Of a stretch of DNA of 64,000 nucleotides, positions 38,773-48,796 are shown piece after piece. This DNA comes from Corynebacterium kroppenstedtii. GTDB taxonomy: Bacteria > Actinomycetota > Actinomycetes > Mycobacteriales > Mycobacteriaceae. The notes under the pieces were generated by a model that was given only the letters and a program-made list of their open reading frames with translations, was not told the DNA's origin and did not search any database. Positions within the stretch are counted from its first letter, which is position 1; every line of letters begins with the position of its first letter. Where the stretch lies: positions 62,001-126,000 of the forward strand of contig NZ_QFRA01000001.1 in assembly GCF_003243515.1 (NCBI RefSeq), in the 5' to 3' direction. Position numbers and translations under genes: made by a program.

Positions 38773-38961
38773 GCAACTCGTAACGGCATGTTCGTCACTC
38801 AACTATATCCGCAACCCCGGACATGTCGAGCGAACTTTGCCATCTGGTTACCTCATTTCGATGCAATGAACAGACAAGGCGCCGATAGGTTACCCCCGAC
38901 GGGCAGAAATTTTTACACGAACGTCACATGGTTCGTGTAGCGGTGCTTCAAGAAGCGACGC

Positions 38962-39810
38962 TTAATCACCCGAGCGCTCGATGGGGTTGTCGGGATTCCC
39001 CGCCCACTGTGACCAACCACCAGTGAATAGCCTTGCGCCTTCCATCCCAGCGTGTTCCATAACGGCAATCATCGCGCAGGAGTGCAACGCGGATCCGGAG
39101 TACACCGCAACTTTCGAGCCGTCGGTAATTCCCGCTCTGTTGAGACGGGCGCGAATCTCGTCGGGCGATAATACTGTCCTATCCTCGTTATAAAAGTCCT
39201 GGACCGGCATGTTGATAGCACCCGGGATATGGCCAGCCCTGAAGTCCAGCTTTTCAGCGATGCCGTTGAAACGGCGCTCGTCGCGCGCATCAAGGAGAAA
39301 ACCACCGTCTTTGATCCACCGGTCAATCTCATTGGCCTCGATGGTGGGCATATTGCCGACGGTGATTTCCGTGCGGAACCGCTGCGGGAGGCTGCCCGGC
39401 CCAGCGATCACGGGATGGCCGGCGTCTTCCCACGCCTGGAGGCCTCCGTCGAGAATGTGAATGTCGGTGAACCCGGCCCACTTGAGGATCCACCAGGCGC
39501 GGGCGGAAAAAATGCCATGATACTGGCCGTAAATGATGATTGGAGTCTTTTTGTCCAGTCCCCACTTGTGGACCCAGTTCTGCAGGATCCCTTTGTTCGG
39601 CAGCGGGTTACGCCCGGCTTCGCGGGAGGGCAGTCCTGTGAGGGCTAACTCTGGCGGACAGAACTGAGCATCCGGGATATGTTCAGAAACGAACCTCGAA
39701 TACGCGGTGTGGCTTCCACTGGACCAGTGGGTGCTCAAGATACTAATACGATTCGATTTGTTGATAGCTTTCGACAAGATATCTGGAGAAACGTATATGG
39801 TCATGGGCAC
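38962..39810 (-). CDS. Rhodanese-like sulfurtransferase lacking the usual catalytic Cys
   Basis: A 282-residue protein of two rhodanese domains, the thiosulfate/3-mercaptopyruvate sulfurtransferase layout. The N-terminal domain has SILSTHWSSGSHTAYSRFVS and the linker PNKGILQNWV. The C-terminal domain has FLLDARDERRFNGI, AGHIPGAINMPV and the GGWSQWAG end. The active-site loop, normally CGSGVTA, reads SGSALHS, so the nucleophilic Cys is replaced by Ser; a Cys two residues later (HSCAM) is not in the usual place. A sulfur-transfer activity is therefore uncertain. It lies upstream of the glycine operon and may be independently expressed. Confidence 0.82.
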   Translation of the reverse strand: MPMTIYVSPDILSKAINKSNRISILSTHWSSGSHTAYSRFVSEHIPDAQFCPPELALTGLPSREAGRNPLPNKGILQNWVHKWGLDKKTPIIIYGQYHGIFSARAWWILKWAGFTDIHILDGGLQAWEDAGHPVIAGPGSLPQRFRTEITVGNMPTIEANEIDRWIKDGGFLLDARDERRFNGIAEKLDFRAGHIPGAINMPVQDFYNEDRTVLSPDEIRARLNRAGITDGSKVAVYSGSALHSCAMIAVMEHAGMEGARLFTGGWSQWAGNPDNPIERSGD

Positions 39811-39983
39811 TAGCTTATGCGGACGTGCTCCAGAGTGCAGTATGGCAGGTTGTGAGATGCTCCTGGTAACGACAACAGTTACTCTTTAATAACCCTTCAT
39901 CCGGTGACTCACACGTATTGAGGGTAGCCTTTTTATAGTCTTAGTTTCCAACACTGAGTTAATTTCAGACAAGAGAGTTTGGC

Positions 39984-40718
39984 ATGCATTTATACATCGA
40001 CGACGTGACCGTGAAATACGGCTCTACAGTGGCGGTGCAGGATGCCAATCTGGTTTTGAGCTCTGGTGTTCACACACTGCTGGGCCCCAATGGTGCGGGT
40101 AAATCCTCACTACTTGAGGTAATCGCTACGTTACGAAAGCCCTCGTCGGGAAGTTTTCGTTTTACTGACAATGATTCCGATTCGGTTAATCGGAATGACT
40201 ACATAGGCATGGATCTGCGACACATTCTGGGCTATCTACCACAAGAGAACCTGCCAAAATCACGTTTTACTGTTCGAGAACATTTGGCTTATATGTGCTG
40301 GCTCAAGCAAATACCGGATGAGAACGTGCCGGCCGAAGATGATCGGTTGATTAAGCTGGCGGAGCTATCAGACAAAGCGGATGCCACCATTGCGTCACTA
40401 TCCGGCGGCATGAGACGGCGCGTCAGAATCGCTTCTGCACTGGTAGGTTCACCACGTCTACTCATACTTGATCAAGCTTCTGCCGGACTTGACATGGCAC
40501 AGCGTGATTCACTTCGAAGAATCGTTGCGACTGTTGCTCACAATGCCGTCGTCCTTACCTCGATTCATATTGTCGAAGACATTATTGACATCGCCAACAC
40601 TCTCACCGTCATGTCCCGGGGTGCCTTTATGTTCTCCGGAGGGTGGGATGAGTTTTGCCATACCCGCCAGCTTCCAGAGCTGAAAGCCCAGTACCTAGAA
40701 CTAGTAGGTGAGCGCTAG
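39984..40718 (+). CDS. ABC transporter ATP-binding protein with Glu-to-Gln in Walker B
   Basis: A 244-residue ATPase with Walker A (GPNGAGKSS, residue about 38), Q-loop (LGYLPQENL), signature LSGGMRRRV and switch His (TSIHI). The Walker B segment reads LLILDQASAGLD: the catalytic Glu (normally DEP) is Gln, encoded CAA. This change in other ABC proteins nearly abolishes hydrolysis. The two following permease genes are frameshifted. It resembles the split ATPase at 47285-48002 across clpB. The cluster probably is decaying or serves a non-transport role. Confidence 0.78.
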   Translation: MHLYIDDVTVKYGSTVAVQDANLVLSSGVHTLLGPNGAGKSSLLEVIATLRKPSSGSFRFTDNDSDSVNRNDYIGMDLRHILGYLPQENLPKSRFTVREHLAYMCWLKQIPDENVPAEDDRLIKLAELSDKADATIASLSGGMRRRVRIASALVGSPRLLILDQASAGLDMAQRDSLRRIVATVAHNAVVLTSIHIVEDIIDIANTLTVMSRGAFMFSGGWDEFCHTRQLPELKAQYLELVGER

Positions 40719-40721
40719 CTT

Positions 40722-41659
40722 ATGGTACTGCAACGACAAGCTCCAGGCTGGTGGTTATGGGCACGTTTTCATCGGCTACCACACAATATTGTTATCGCCG
40801 TTGTGTCTACACTCGCGCTGCGAATGGCTATCCTTCTTACCCTGGAATCTAACGGCAGCACCATTGAAATTGAACCATTATGGCTGAGTTTCATTGCAAG
40901 CCTGCCTTTAGTATTCATCTTCAGCCACGAGACAAAACCTGATCTATGCGCTCCCCGATCACTCATTCGGCGTCGATTTATTCTGTTGGCATCTACCGTT
41001 ATCACCGGAGCTATTGTCTCGATCGTCTGTTATCCTACTAATCTCACGGATTTTGGATCTGTTGCCGTATTTCGAAATATCCTTGGTTTTCTCGCACTCG
41101 GATTCCTTGGGCGTGAACTTCTAGGACAAACTCGGATATGGGGGTTCTCCCGCTCATTGCAGCCGCGGGATCCATGCTATTTTCCCGACCACAGTATCCA
41201 ACTGTTTGGGACACCGTGTATGGTGCTTTGCGAAGTCCTGGATCTTTCTACGTGGATGGCACTATCGATCTGAGCATTCCCCTCTGCCTAGGAAGTTTTA
41301 TCCTTTTTAGCGTCATATATTTACGTCAGGACACTGTCGGTCGGGGTCGTTTTCATGCTAACTGGCAGTCCAATATTTTTAGCCGTTCCACTGTCTATCG
41401 TACAGATGCTATCCCTGTCGCAAAATTACGAGCTCGCGGGTGGCGACGAATTACACAACAAATCGCCATCGGTTTGATTATCACTATACGTTATTTATAT
41501 TACCTGCTCCAGGATAAAAAGAATTGGGGCGGCAGCCCAGCTGAATTAGCCTCCACGTGTCTCAATGAAATTTTTGTTTTCGGTTCAGTAGCTATGGCCG
41601 TTGGAACCTTTAAGGGCAAACTCGCTGGTGCACTGGGATGGCAGTCTGGGAGAAACTAA
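40722..41659 (+). pseudogene. ABC permease, frameshifted in a G5 run
   Basis: The first frame (to 41273) is multi-spanning up to LGFLALGFLGRELLGQ; the second, starting near 41138, continues with GVLPLIAAAGSMLFSRPQYP and further segments to LGWQSGRN. The change of frame falls at the run GGGGG (41140-41144). Corrected, the product would have about 311 residues and five to six membrane helices. It begins 3 bases after the ATPase stop. Confidence 0.68.
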
Positions 41660-42475
41660 GTAACTACACCACTATTGCACTCCTTAAAAGGCGGCGCTTT
41701 CCGTAACTACCGCTGTTTTAATCCCTATTATCACAGTCAGTGTTATCGCTCTGGCCACCAATAGCTGGTTCCTTATTTCACATGATGTCTCCTCATCCGG
41801 TGTCACCGCTGAGGCAATTTCAGCAGCAACTATTGGTACTTTCTTTATCATTGTCGCCGCGTTAGCACTAACGGGAGCCGTAATTGGTCATAAACGCAAA
41901 GGGATTTGGGTCCCCTCTGTCGCTTTTATTCTCACCCTCATCATGCTGATAGCGGGACATAGTCAGATCGATCACGTTTCCACCGACCGACGAGACAAGC
42001 TGACTGCTTGTGCATCAAATCCAGAGCTCAATCGCCGAGTTTGTTCAAGCGAAACGAATGCACCATTTCTGCATGCAGCGACACGCACACTAAGTGATCT
42101 CTATGCTGATACACCGGCCAAGCATTACCTTCCGCAGACTTTGTACTTGGTCGATAATGCCTTCGCTCCCTCAGATAGCCCGATGGCTAAGTTGGGTCTC
42201 TACCCCAAACACTCGCTCACAGTCCCCCAAGCTTTGCCGAGCACGGATATTTCCTCCGAACTTGGCCAAACGATAGGGAACTCCTGCAAGGATGTGCAGG
42301 CGAGTTCAGCACTCTATCTGGCTGCCCTGCTCCAGTGGGTCCGGACAATCCTCCACCACCTGAAAAAGACCTCATCCAACTCCAACATTGCCTTAACGGC
42401 CGGTAATGCCATGAAACCCGAAAAGCCCTCCCGGACACCACTCCGGAAGGACTATGAAAAATTCTCGCTTACAGC
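41638..42475 (+). pseudogene. Second ABC permease-type protein, frameshifted
   Basis: An ATG at 41638, overlapping the end of the previous gene, opens MAVWEKLSNYTTIALLKRRR. The continuation is in another frame: TAVLIPIITVSVIALATNSW, IGTFFIIVAALALTGAVIGH and VAFILTLIMLIAGHSQ. The shift occurs near 41690-41700. After the membrane segments comes a soluble region with four Cys (TACASNPELNRRVCSS). The 3' end is uncertain because the frame runs into clpB at 42469. Product unknown. Confidence 0.55.
42421..42450 (-). terminator. Rho-independent terminator of clpB
   Basis: On the minus strand, CCTTCCGGA pairs with TCCGGGAGG around a six-base loop (one G-T pair) and is followed, after GC, by TTTT. It lies 19 bases after the clpB stop. 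Confidence 0.75.
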
Positions 42476-45042
42476 GTCGACACGCCGCCACCGTGGACGT
42501 AGAGTTTGTCTCCGCCCTCGGCCACCGTGACTTCGACAACGTCGCCGTCGCGAACATCGCCGGCCAGGAGTTCCTTCGCCAGTTCGTCGCCAATGGCTTG
42601 CTGCACTAACCGACGCAGCGGACGGGCACCATAAGCGGGGTCGTAACCGCGCTTGGCCAGCCATTCCTTTGCATCGTCGTGAACGTCCAGCACGAGGCGT
42701 CGAGACTCCAGCCTTTTGGCCAGGGCGTCGATCTGGATGTTCACGATCTTGGTCAGCTGTTCGCTGGTCAGAGCGTCGAACATAACGACGTCGTCAAGTC
42801 GATTGATGAATTCCGGCTTGAAGGTGGCCTTGACGGCCGCTTCCATCTGCTCCTTGGTCCCGCCTGCGCCCAAGTTCGAGGTCAGGATCAGGATGGTGTT
42901 CCGGAAGTCCACCGTGCGGCCTTGCCCATCGGTCAGGCGTCCTTCGTCGAGCACCTGCAGGAGGACATCGAAGACGTCGGGGTGAGCCTTCTCGACCTCG
43001 TCGAACAGGACCACCGTGTAGGGCCGATGACGCACTGCTTCGGTCAGCTGACCACCGGCGTCGTAGCCGACGTATCCCGGAGGGGCACCGACTAACCGCG
43101 CCACGGAGTGCTTCTCGCCGTACTCCGACATGTCGATGCGAACCATCGCTTTTTCGTCGTCGAAGAGGAAGTCCGCCAACGCCTTGGCCAGCTCCGTCTT
43201 ACCGACGCCGGTGGGGCCGAGGAAGAGGAACGAGCCTGTCGGCCGGTTCTCATCGGCAACACCAGCGCGCGCACGGCGTACCGCGTCGGACACAGCCTTC
43301 ACAGCTTCATCCTGACCGACCACGCGATGACCCAAGACTTTCTCCATGGCCAGGAGCTTTTCGGTTTCGCCTTGCATCATCTTGCCGGCAGGGATGCCGG
43401 TCCATGCGGAGACAACTTCGGCCACTGTCTCGGGGGTGACTTCCTCAGAGAGCATGGCGTTCTCTTCGGTCGAGTTCACGGACTTCTCGGCCGCGTGCAG
43501 CTTCTTTTCCAATTCAGGAATGGTGCCATAGCGCAGCTTTGCTACCTTTTCGTAGTCGCCGTCGCGCTCTGCGATTTCCGAATCAGACCGGGCCTTCTCC
43601 AGCTCCTCCTTGACACTTTGTACCTCGGTAATGGCGGACTTTTCGTTCTCCCACCGAGCGGTCAGTGCCTTCAGGTTTTCGCGCTCGTCAGCAAGCTCTT
43701 CTTTCAGGTGCTCAAGCCGGATCTTCGACGCTTCGTCGGTCTCCTTCTCCAGGGCCATTTCCTCGATCTCTAGCCGACGCACAACGCGCTCGGCGGTATC
43801 AATTTCTTCTGGCCGGGAGTCGATTTCCATCCGCAAACGCGAGGCGGCCTCGTCGATAAGGTCGATAGCTTTATCGGGAAGGAACCGGGCTGTGATGTAG
43901 CGATCAGACAGCGTCGCGGCCGAGACCAGGGCGGAGTCCATGATCCGAACACCGTGGTGAACCTCGTAGCGCTCTTTGAGCCCACGCAAAATGCCGATGG
44001 TGTCCTCGACGCTGGGCTCACCCACGTACACCTGCTGGAAACGACGCTCAAGGGCGGCGTCCTTTTCGATGTACGTGCGGTATTCCTCCAGGGTGGTTGC
44101 ACCCACGAGCCGGAGCTCGCCACGAGCCAGCAGCGGCTTAATCATATTGCCGGCGTCCATTGCAGATTCCCCGGTTGCGCCCGCACCGACGATGGTGTGG
44201 AGCTCGTCGATGAAGGTGATTATTTCGCCATCAGCGTTCTTGATTTCATCAAGGACAGCCTTTAACCGCTCCTCGAATTCGCCACGGTATTTTGCACCCG
44301 CGACCATCGACCCAAGGTCGAGCGACACGAGTTTTTTATCCTTCAACGATTCAGGCACATCACCAGCGACGATACGCCGTGCGAGGCCTTCGACGATGGC
44401 GGTTTTACCGACGCCGGGCTCACCGATGAGCACCGGGTTGTTTTTCGTCCGACGTGACAGGACTTGGACGACGCGTCGGATTTCGGCGTCGCGGCCGATA
44501 ACGGGATCGATTTTTCCGTCGCGTGCCCGGGCGGTGAGGTTCGTCGAGTACTTTTCAAGAGCCTGGAACTGGCCTTCTGGGTCCTCGGTGGTCACTTTTT
44601 GGTTTCCGCGTACCGACGGGAACGCCGCCTTGAGCGCATCCGCGGTGGCACCGAACTCTTGCAGTAACTTCGCTGCATCGCTATCTCCCGATGCGATGCC
44701 GGCAAGCAAAACCTCGGTGGAGACATAGCTATCGCCCAGCTGGCCTGCTAATTCCTGCGCGGTGGTTAGCGCGTTGAGGGAATCGCGGTTGAACTGTGGG
44801 TTCGCCATTTGCTGGCCAGTGGCGGTGGGGTACCCGCCAACCAAACTTCGTGCCCGAGTGAGGACCTGGTCCGGATCCGCACCGACAGCCTGAATAACTG
44901 GCGACGCAATAGAATCGGCTTGCTCGAGGAGAGCGACGAGTAAGTGCGCTGGACGGATGTCTGGGTTACCTCGCTTCGAGGCGTCTTGAAGTGCAGCCTG
45001 GAGGGCTTCAGCTGTGCGTGTTGTGGGGGTAAAAGAGCTCAT
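42469..45042 (-). CDS. clpB: ClpB protein-disaggregating chaperone
   Basis: An 857-residue hexameric AAA+ disaggregase that works with DnaK. The N domain has [18 protein letters not shown]. The first AAA+ domain has Walker [10 protein letters not shown] and the second [10 protein letters not shown] coiled-coil middle domain with many Glu/Lys heptads lies at about residues 405-530 ([19 protein letters not shown]). The sequence is intact. Two HspR operators (HAIR) lie 160-230 bases upstream, so heat induction is expected. Confidence 0.97.
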   Translation of the reverse strand: MSSFTPTTRTAEALQAALQDASKRGNPDIRPAHLLVALLEQADSIASPVIQAVGADPDQVLTRARSLVGGYPTATGQQMANPQFNRDSLNALTTAQELAGQLGDSYVSTEVLLAGIASGDSDAAKLLQEFGATADALKAAFPSVRGNQKVTTEDPEGQFQALEKYSTNLTARARDGKIDPVIGRDAEIRRVVQVLSRRTKNNPVLIGEPGVGKTAIVEGLARRIVAGDVPESLKDKKLVSLDLGSMVAGAKYRGEFEERLKAVLDEIKNADGEIITFIDELHTIVGAGATGESAMDAGNMIKPLLARGELRLVGATTLEEYRTYIEKDAALERRFQQVYVGEPSVEDTIGILRGLKERYEVHHGVRIMDSALVSAATLSDRYITARFLPDKAIDLIDEAASRLRMEIDSRPEEIDTAERVVRRLEIEEMALEKETDEASKIRLEHLKEELADERENLKALTARWENEKSAITEVQSVKEELEKARSDSEIAERDGDYEKVAKLRYGTIPELEKKLHAAEKSVNSTEENAMLSEEVTPETVAEVVSAWTGIPAGKMMQGETEKLLAMEKVLGHRVVGQDEAVKAVSDAVRRARAGVADENRPTGSFLFLGPTGVGKTELAKALADFLFDDEKAMVRIDMSEYGEKHSVARLVGAPPGYVGYDAGGQLTEAVRHRPYTVVLFDEVEKAHPDVFDVLLQVLDEGRLTDGQGRTVDFRNTILILTSNLGAGGTKEQMEAAVKATFKPEFINRLDDVVMFDALTSEQLTKIVNIQIDALAKRLESRRLVLDVHDDAKEWLAKRGYDPAYGARPLRRLVQQAIGDELAKELLAGDVRDGDVVEVTVAEGGDKLYVHGGGVSTL

Positions 45043-45201
45043 GATGTCACCTTTCTATTTTTGTTTGCTGTTCTGTGTTTGTTGTTTCTATGTTGACCGT
45101 TCTGCAGTGTGGGTTCTGCGGTGTGAGCTTTTGGGGGCTCAGTCGACGGAACCGGCCGGGTAGCTGATCTCTAGCCGACGAAGAACGTTGCTATAACCAT
45201 T

Positions 45202-45222
45202 GTTGAGTGTATCTCACGCAAG
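45202..45222. promoter_or_regulatory. HspR operator (HAIR), proximal
   Basis: GTTGAGT-GTATCTC-ACGCAAG, read on the clpB strand CTTGCGT-N7-ACTCAAC. It differs from the HAIR consensus CTTGAGT-N7-ACTCAAG at two places and keeps the exact 7-7-7 spacing. The copy at 45254 is the better match. Confidence 0.75.
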
Positions 45223-45253
45223 TTTGAAGCACATCTAATACAACCTACATAAA

Positions 45254-45274
45254 GTTGAGTCTATTCCACTCAAG
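45254..45274. promoter_or_regulatory. HspR operator (HAIR), distal
   Basis: GTTGAGT-CTATTCC-ACTCAAG, on the clpB strand CTTGAGT-N7-ACTCAAC: only one base differs from the HAIR consensus. Together with the copy at 45202 it makes a two-site operator for HspR, encoded at 61102-61692 in this window. Confidence 0.85.
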
Positions 45275-45364
45275 ATGGATTTTTAGAAAAATTTTGGAGC
45301 GGATGTGGGGCGTGGGTGGAGGGATGGACACGTCGGCGATAACGGGCCACCGCACTCAGATGAG

Positions 45365-45955
45365 CTAACGACCCTGCCGGACCCAGATAACCAAACCTAT
45401 AACCCGCAGAACAGCCTCCCCTATCAACACCACGAAGCTCGTACCGATCCCGACCGAATTCCCCAAGGCCGTGCTCTCCCCCACGATCCACGGGCTAAGG
45501 CAAAGGGTAAGAGAAAGAAGAGGCACTAGACGCAAAGACACCGCCGACCCCCAACGTCCACCAATTACAGCCGCACACCCGATAGCCACAATGCTGTGAG
45601 CGCTGATCAAGCTAACCGTTTCCCAGCCCAGGTAACGGACCTTCATCAGGCCGGCTACAGTAAGCAGGATGAGAACGCATATACCGGACAGAATCAGGCG
45701 CGGGCGTTGCGTCGAGCGGCATGTTACGGCACGCTCATAAGATTCTGACCATTGACTCCCCAGTAGAACCCCCATCGCCCCCGCCATCACCACCGGAACC
45801 AGATTCGGAAGGAAAACAGGGATGCTCAGTTCCGGACCAAACAATTGTGGGAGCGAAAAATCATGAAACCAGACCAGAGGAATGACGACGCAACACAGCA
45901 ATAGCGCTTCACGCCAGCCACAAAGGCGGAAATAGGGGAAGACGCTATTACTCAT
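45365..45955 (-). CDS. Multi-spanning membrane protein of a broken ABC cluster
   Basis: A 196-residue protein with about five hydrophobic segments (LLLCCVVIPLVWFHDF, IPVFLPNLVPVVMAGAMGVL, LILSGICVLILLTVAGLM, SAHSIVAIGCAAVIGG, RLVPLLSLTLCLSPWIVG). I do not recognise the family. It is the last gene of the minus-strand cluster 45365-48002, so it is probably a second permease or immunity-like partner. The frame is open. Confidence 0.55.
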   Translation of the reverse strand: MSNSVFPYFRLCGWREALLLCCVVIPLVWFHDFSLPQLFGPELSIPVFLPNLVPVVMAGAMGVLLGSQWSESYERAVTCRSTQRPRLILSGICVLILLTVAGLMKVRYLGWETVSLISAHSIVAIGCAAVIGGRWGSAVSLRLVPLLSLTLCLSPWIVGESTALGNSVGIGTSFVVLIGEAVLRVIGLVIWVRQGR

Positions 45956-45990
45956 ATGTAATCCTCACACTTCTTTCACTTCAGGGTGCT

Positions 45991-47285
45991 TTATTGTTCT
46001 GGGTTCTCCTGGGCATTGTCTTTGCTAGAGGAGGTTATGCAGGCCTTAAGGTCCCCCGTGATGTTTTTAATTCGCCCTTCTTGCTCCCGAAATGGCCACC
46101 CTTCAGTGTTCTTATCCATCCACGTCTGGGCATCACTGGTACCCAGGCCATTCGCCCCACCAATGACGTCGCGAATTGGCTTGTCCCCGAAACGATCAGC
46201 AATCCATGCCGCGACGATATAGATAGTCGATACTCCATCCGTTTCCGAAAGTTCACACCCCGCTTCATTACTGTGTTGTGCAATTACAGTTTCAGCCAAG
46301 TCACGAAACACAAGAGTTGAGGATCGTCCCGCGTCAGCCGCCATCAAGGGGAAATCGCCACCAACTTTTTTGGGAGCATACTCACCACCGTCGACCCTGA
46401 ACCCCACCTCGTCCAATTCAGACAAAAGGCAGACCAGTTTTTATCCACTTCTCGCACAGTTGATTCATCTTCTGGCCAACTGCAATACCGAGCACCGTCG
46501 GCGGAACGGGTGCATGAAGGATTCGATGGTTTCTCTCGTACCGTTACCAGAGGCCCATTTATTCCGACGAGGGTAGCCACGACAGAAAAGATAACGATTC
46601 CAGATAGAGCTAACGATAAAAGCTTTTTATCCCTTACACAATCGGCCATGGTGACGAAAATGAGCACTGCTGCCAGTACAATTCCCACAACAGCACCAAC
46701 AACAACTGGACGTAATTGGACTGACTCTTCTACGTAGCCAACGTAGTTCCCCGATGAATACGGCCTCAAGAATAGAATTTTCGGAACTACGCGTAACATC
46801 CCTGCCATTAAGGTGAGAACCACGACAGCCATCCCCGCAATAAAGCCGACAATCGCCGCCAAACGCAGTTTGGTATGGAGTGATCGGCCAACAGCCCCGC
46901 CGAGCCCCACGGAGAACAGGGACCAGATCACCCCCATAACAGGAATCGACCACCATGGAGAACCGCCGGGATCTCCGGATAAGCACACGGCATACAACAC
47001 AACTATTGTTCCGACGTTGTATACCAGTGCACCGAGCCCGCAGAGATACCAGCTTAACCGTATGGGGGTTGACGATATCGTGCGGAGATAGTCAACATCA
47101 TGGCGCGCGATGTCGTAGGCAGTACACCCCGCTAAGCACACTCCGATAAGGGCAAGTGTTTCAGAATGTACTTCATTTACGTCTGGCCAATACCCGACAA
47201 TATAGCCCACTCGCAACGCTGCGAATAAAAGAAACGCAACAAAGGGCACTGGGAAAAAATAACGGAGATGTCGTCGCCACCCCAT
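45991..47285 (-). pseudogene. ABC permease, frameshifted near its C-terminus
   Basis: The first frame (47285 down to 46344) gives about eight hydrophobic segments (VPFVAFLLFAALRVGYIVGY, AVVVLTLMAGMLRVVPKILF, AVVGIVLAAVLIFVTMA, LALSGIVIFSVVATLVG). From about 46430 the natural continuation is in a second frame, LLSELDEVGFRVDGGEYAPK, to 45991. The shift sits at a four-base A/T run (46424-46427). Corrected length would be about 430 residues with a soluble C-terminal domain outside the membrane part. The start codon touches the stop of the ATPase gene. Confidence 0.62.
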
Positions 47286-48002
47286 TAGATAACGCCCGCA
47301 GTCAATTGACCGAAAGCCGCATCAATACTTCCGTATTCCCTTTCAATCTCTTCCGAGCGTACATCCGCGACAATGTGTCCGGAATCAAGAAAAAGAACGC
47401 GATCAGTAGGCTCAATATCAGAGGAAATATGCGTCGACATAATAACTGAGATTTTCTCACTGAGACGACGAATAATGCTCAAGAGCGAGGCTCGGTGATT
47501 CGGGTCTAAACCCGATGTCGGTTCATCCAAAAATAAGAACGTCGGGACGGTGAGCTATCCCGACAGCAACCATCGCCCGACGTTGCATGCCACCGGACAA
47601 GCAAGAAAAACGGTCGCCTTCGTTATCGGACAAATGGACAAGCGCAATAGCCTCGGACGCTGCGCTCCGGGCCTCGCTCCTGGAATAACCATGAAGCCAC
47701 GCTGCCGTCTGAACTAAGTCCCGCACAGTTTGAGATGTATCAATCGCATTATGTTGCGGCACCCAACCTAAACGCGAAACGATGGTAGGACGGTTTTTTC
47801 GCACCGCTGTTTTGCCGTCATACCTGATCACGCCGAACCGGGGTTTAAGCTCTGTCGCGAGAAGCTTCATTAAGGTACTTTTCCCTGCACCATTAGAACC
47901 GAGCACGATATTAATTCCACCGGAAAAAGTGCACGAAATTCCATCCAACACGGAATTGGCCTTTTTATATGAAAAACGTAACTCGCTTACTTCTATGAGC
48001 AT
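47285..48002 (-). pseudogene. ABC transporter ATPase, frameshifted inside Walker B
   Basis: Frame one (48002 down to 47523) carries Walker A (GSNGAGKST), the Q-loop (LGWVPQHNA) and signature LSGGMQRRA, and ends RPDVLIFG. Frame two begins MDEPTSGLDPNHRASLL and runs to 47285. The natural joint is VLIL-DEPTSGLDP, which needs four T residues where five stand (47529-47533). A single-base insertion in that run explains the break. Unlike the ATPase at 39984, the catalytic Glu is present. Confidence 0.72.
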
Positions 48003-48402
48003 AGTTTCTTAGTGTACAGATGACACTCCACTAGAAGCACCCTTTTATAGGTTGTGCAATCCACTTCCCATCTTGGAGATTCACCCTGGAGGTGCTGATG
48101 AGGTCACCGTATAAAAAGTGATAAGGATTAACGACCAGTGGGGATGACCATGTAGGCGACACTGCCAAACTAGGAGGATCCGACTTCGTGGTCAGGTTGT
48201 AACACCTTAATGTCGACAGTCTAAGCCACATATCTGTAACATTTCACCCCAATTTTGAGGTGCCATTCGGTCGCTAAAGGCCATTGTGTTCTAACCCCTG
48301 GAACCACCAAAGCAACCCTGATAGCATCACAGCAAGAATCCCAAAGCTAACCAACGGAAAGACGTAAGAGAAGTATTTCTAAACTTGATACAGGGGATAT
48401 AG
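48003..48402. other. Intergenic region, no gene supported
   Basis: About 400 bases between the divergent ABC cluster and the small membrane gene. A 66-codon minus-strand frame exists but has no family resemblance. Promoters for both sides must lie here. Confidence 0.4.
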
Positions 48403-48756
48403 ATGAATGCACGATCCAGCAAATTACCCATCATCGAACTTACTTCGATCGGCGTTGGTATTCTCCTATTTCTCATTGGTGCGATAACGGGCGCGTGGGT
48501 AATTGGCGTAGCTGGTTTCGGCGTAACCATTATCGCAGTTACCAGCCTGATTCTATTTCTTCCCGTCAAATTGATCGACGCACAACATCAGTACTTTGTT
48601 TGGATCGCAAGCGCCGTTTTAATTATTTTCGAAATTTGGTACGGAGTCACCCAGCAAGGTGAGACCGAAATCTTCTCACCATCCCTACTCGCCTATGTCG
48701 GTGGAGGCGCTTTACTAACTTCACTAGCCACTTACGTCAGAAAGCGCTCACATTAG
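48403..48756 (+). CDS. Small four-helix membrane protein, unknown
   Basis: A 117-residue protein with four hydrophobic segments (SIGVGILLFLIGAITG, VIGVAGFGVTIIAVTSLILF, YFVWIASAVLIIFEIWYG, LLAYVGGGALLTSLATYV). The two short loops are polar. No family is recognised. It lies between the broken ABC cluster and the nitrilase gene and could belong to the former. The ATG follows TACAGGGGATATAG, a weak ribosome site. Confidence 0.55.
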   Translation: MNARSSKLPIIELTSIGVGILLFLIGAITGAWVIGVAGFGVTIIAVTSLILFLPVKLIDAQHQYFVWIASAVLIIFEIWYGVTQQGETEIFSPSLLAYVGGGALLTSLATYVRKRSH

Positions 48757-48796
48757 ATCGGTACCGCAGACGTCTACCCCGACCCAACCGTCGGCA

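Noticed and set aside
38915..38938. Inverted repeat ACACGAAC-N8-GTTCGTGT after the sulfurtransferase gene
   Set aside because: On the minus strand it is followed by A residues, not T, so termination is not supported. Its 8-base spacer does not fit LexA. Left without a function.
48031..48231. A 66-codon minus-strand frame that might be a transposase remnant
   Set aside because: I could find no catalytic motif, terminal repeat or matching neighbour, so the mobile-element idea is unsupported.
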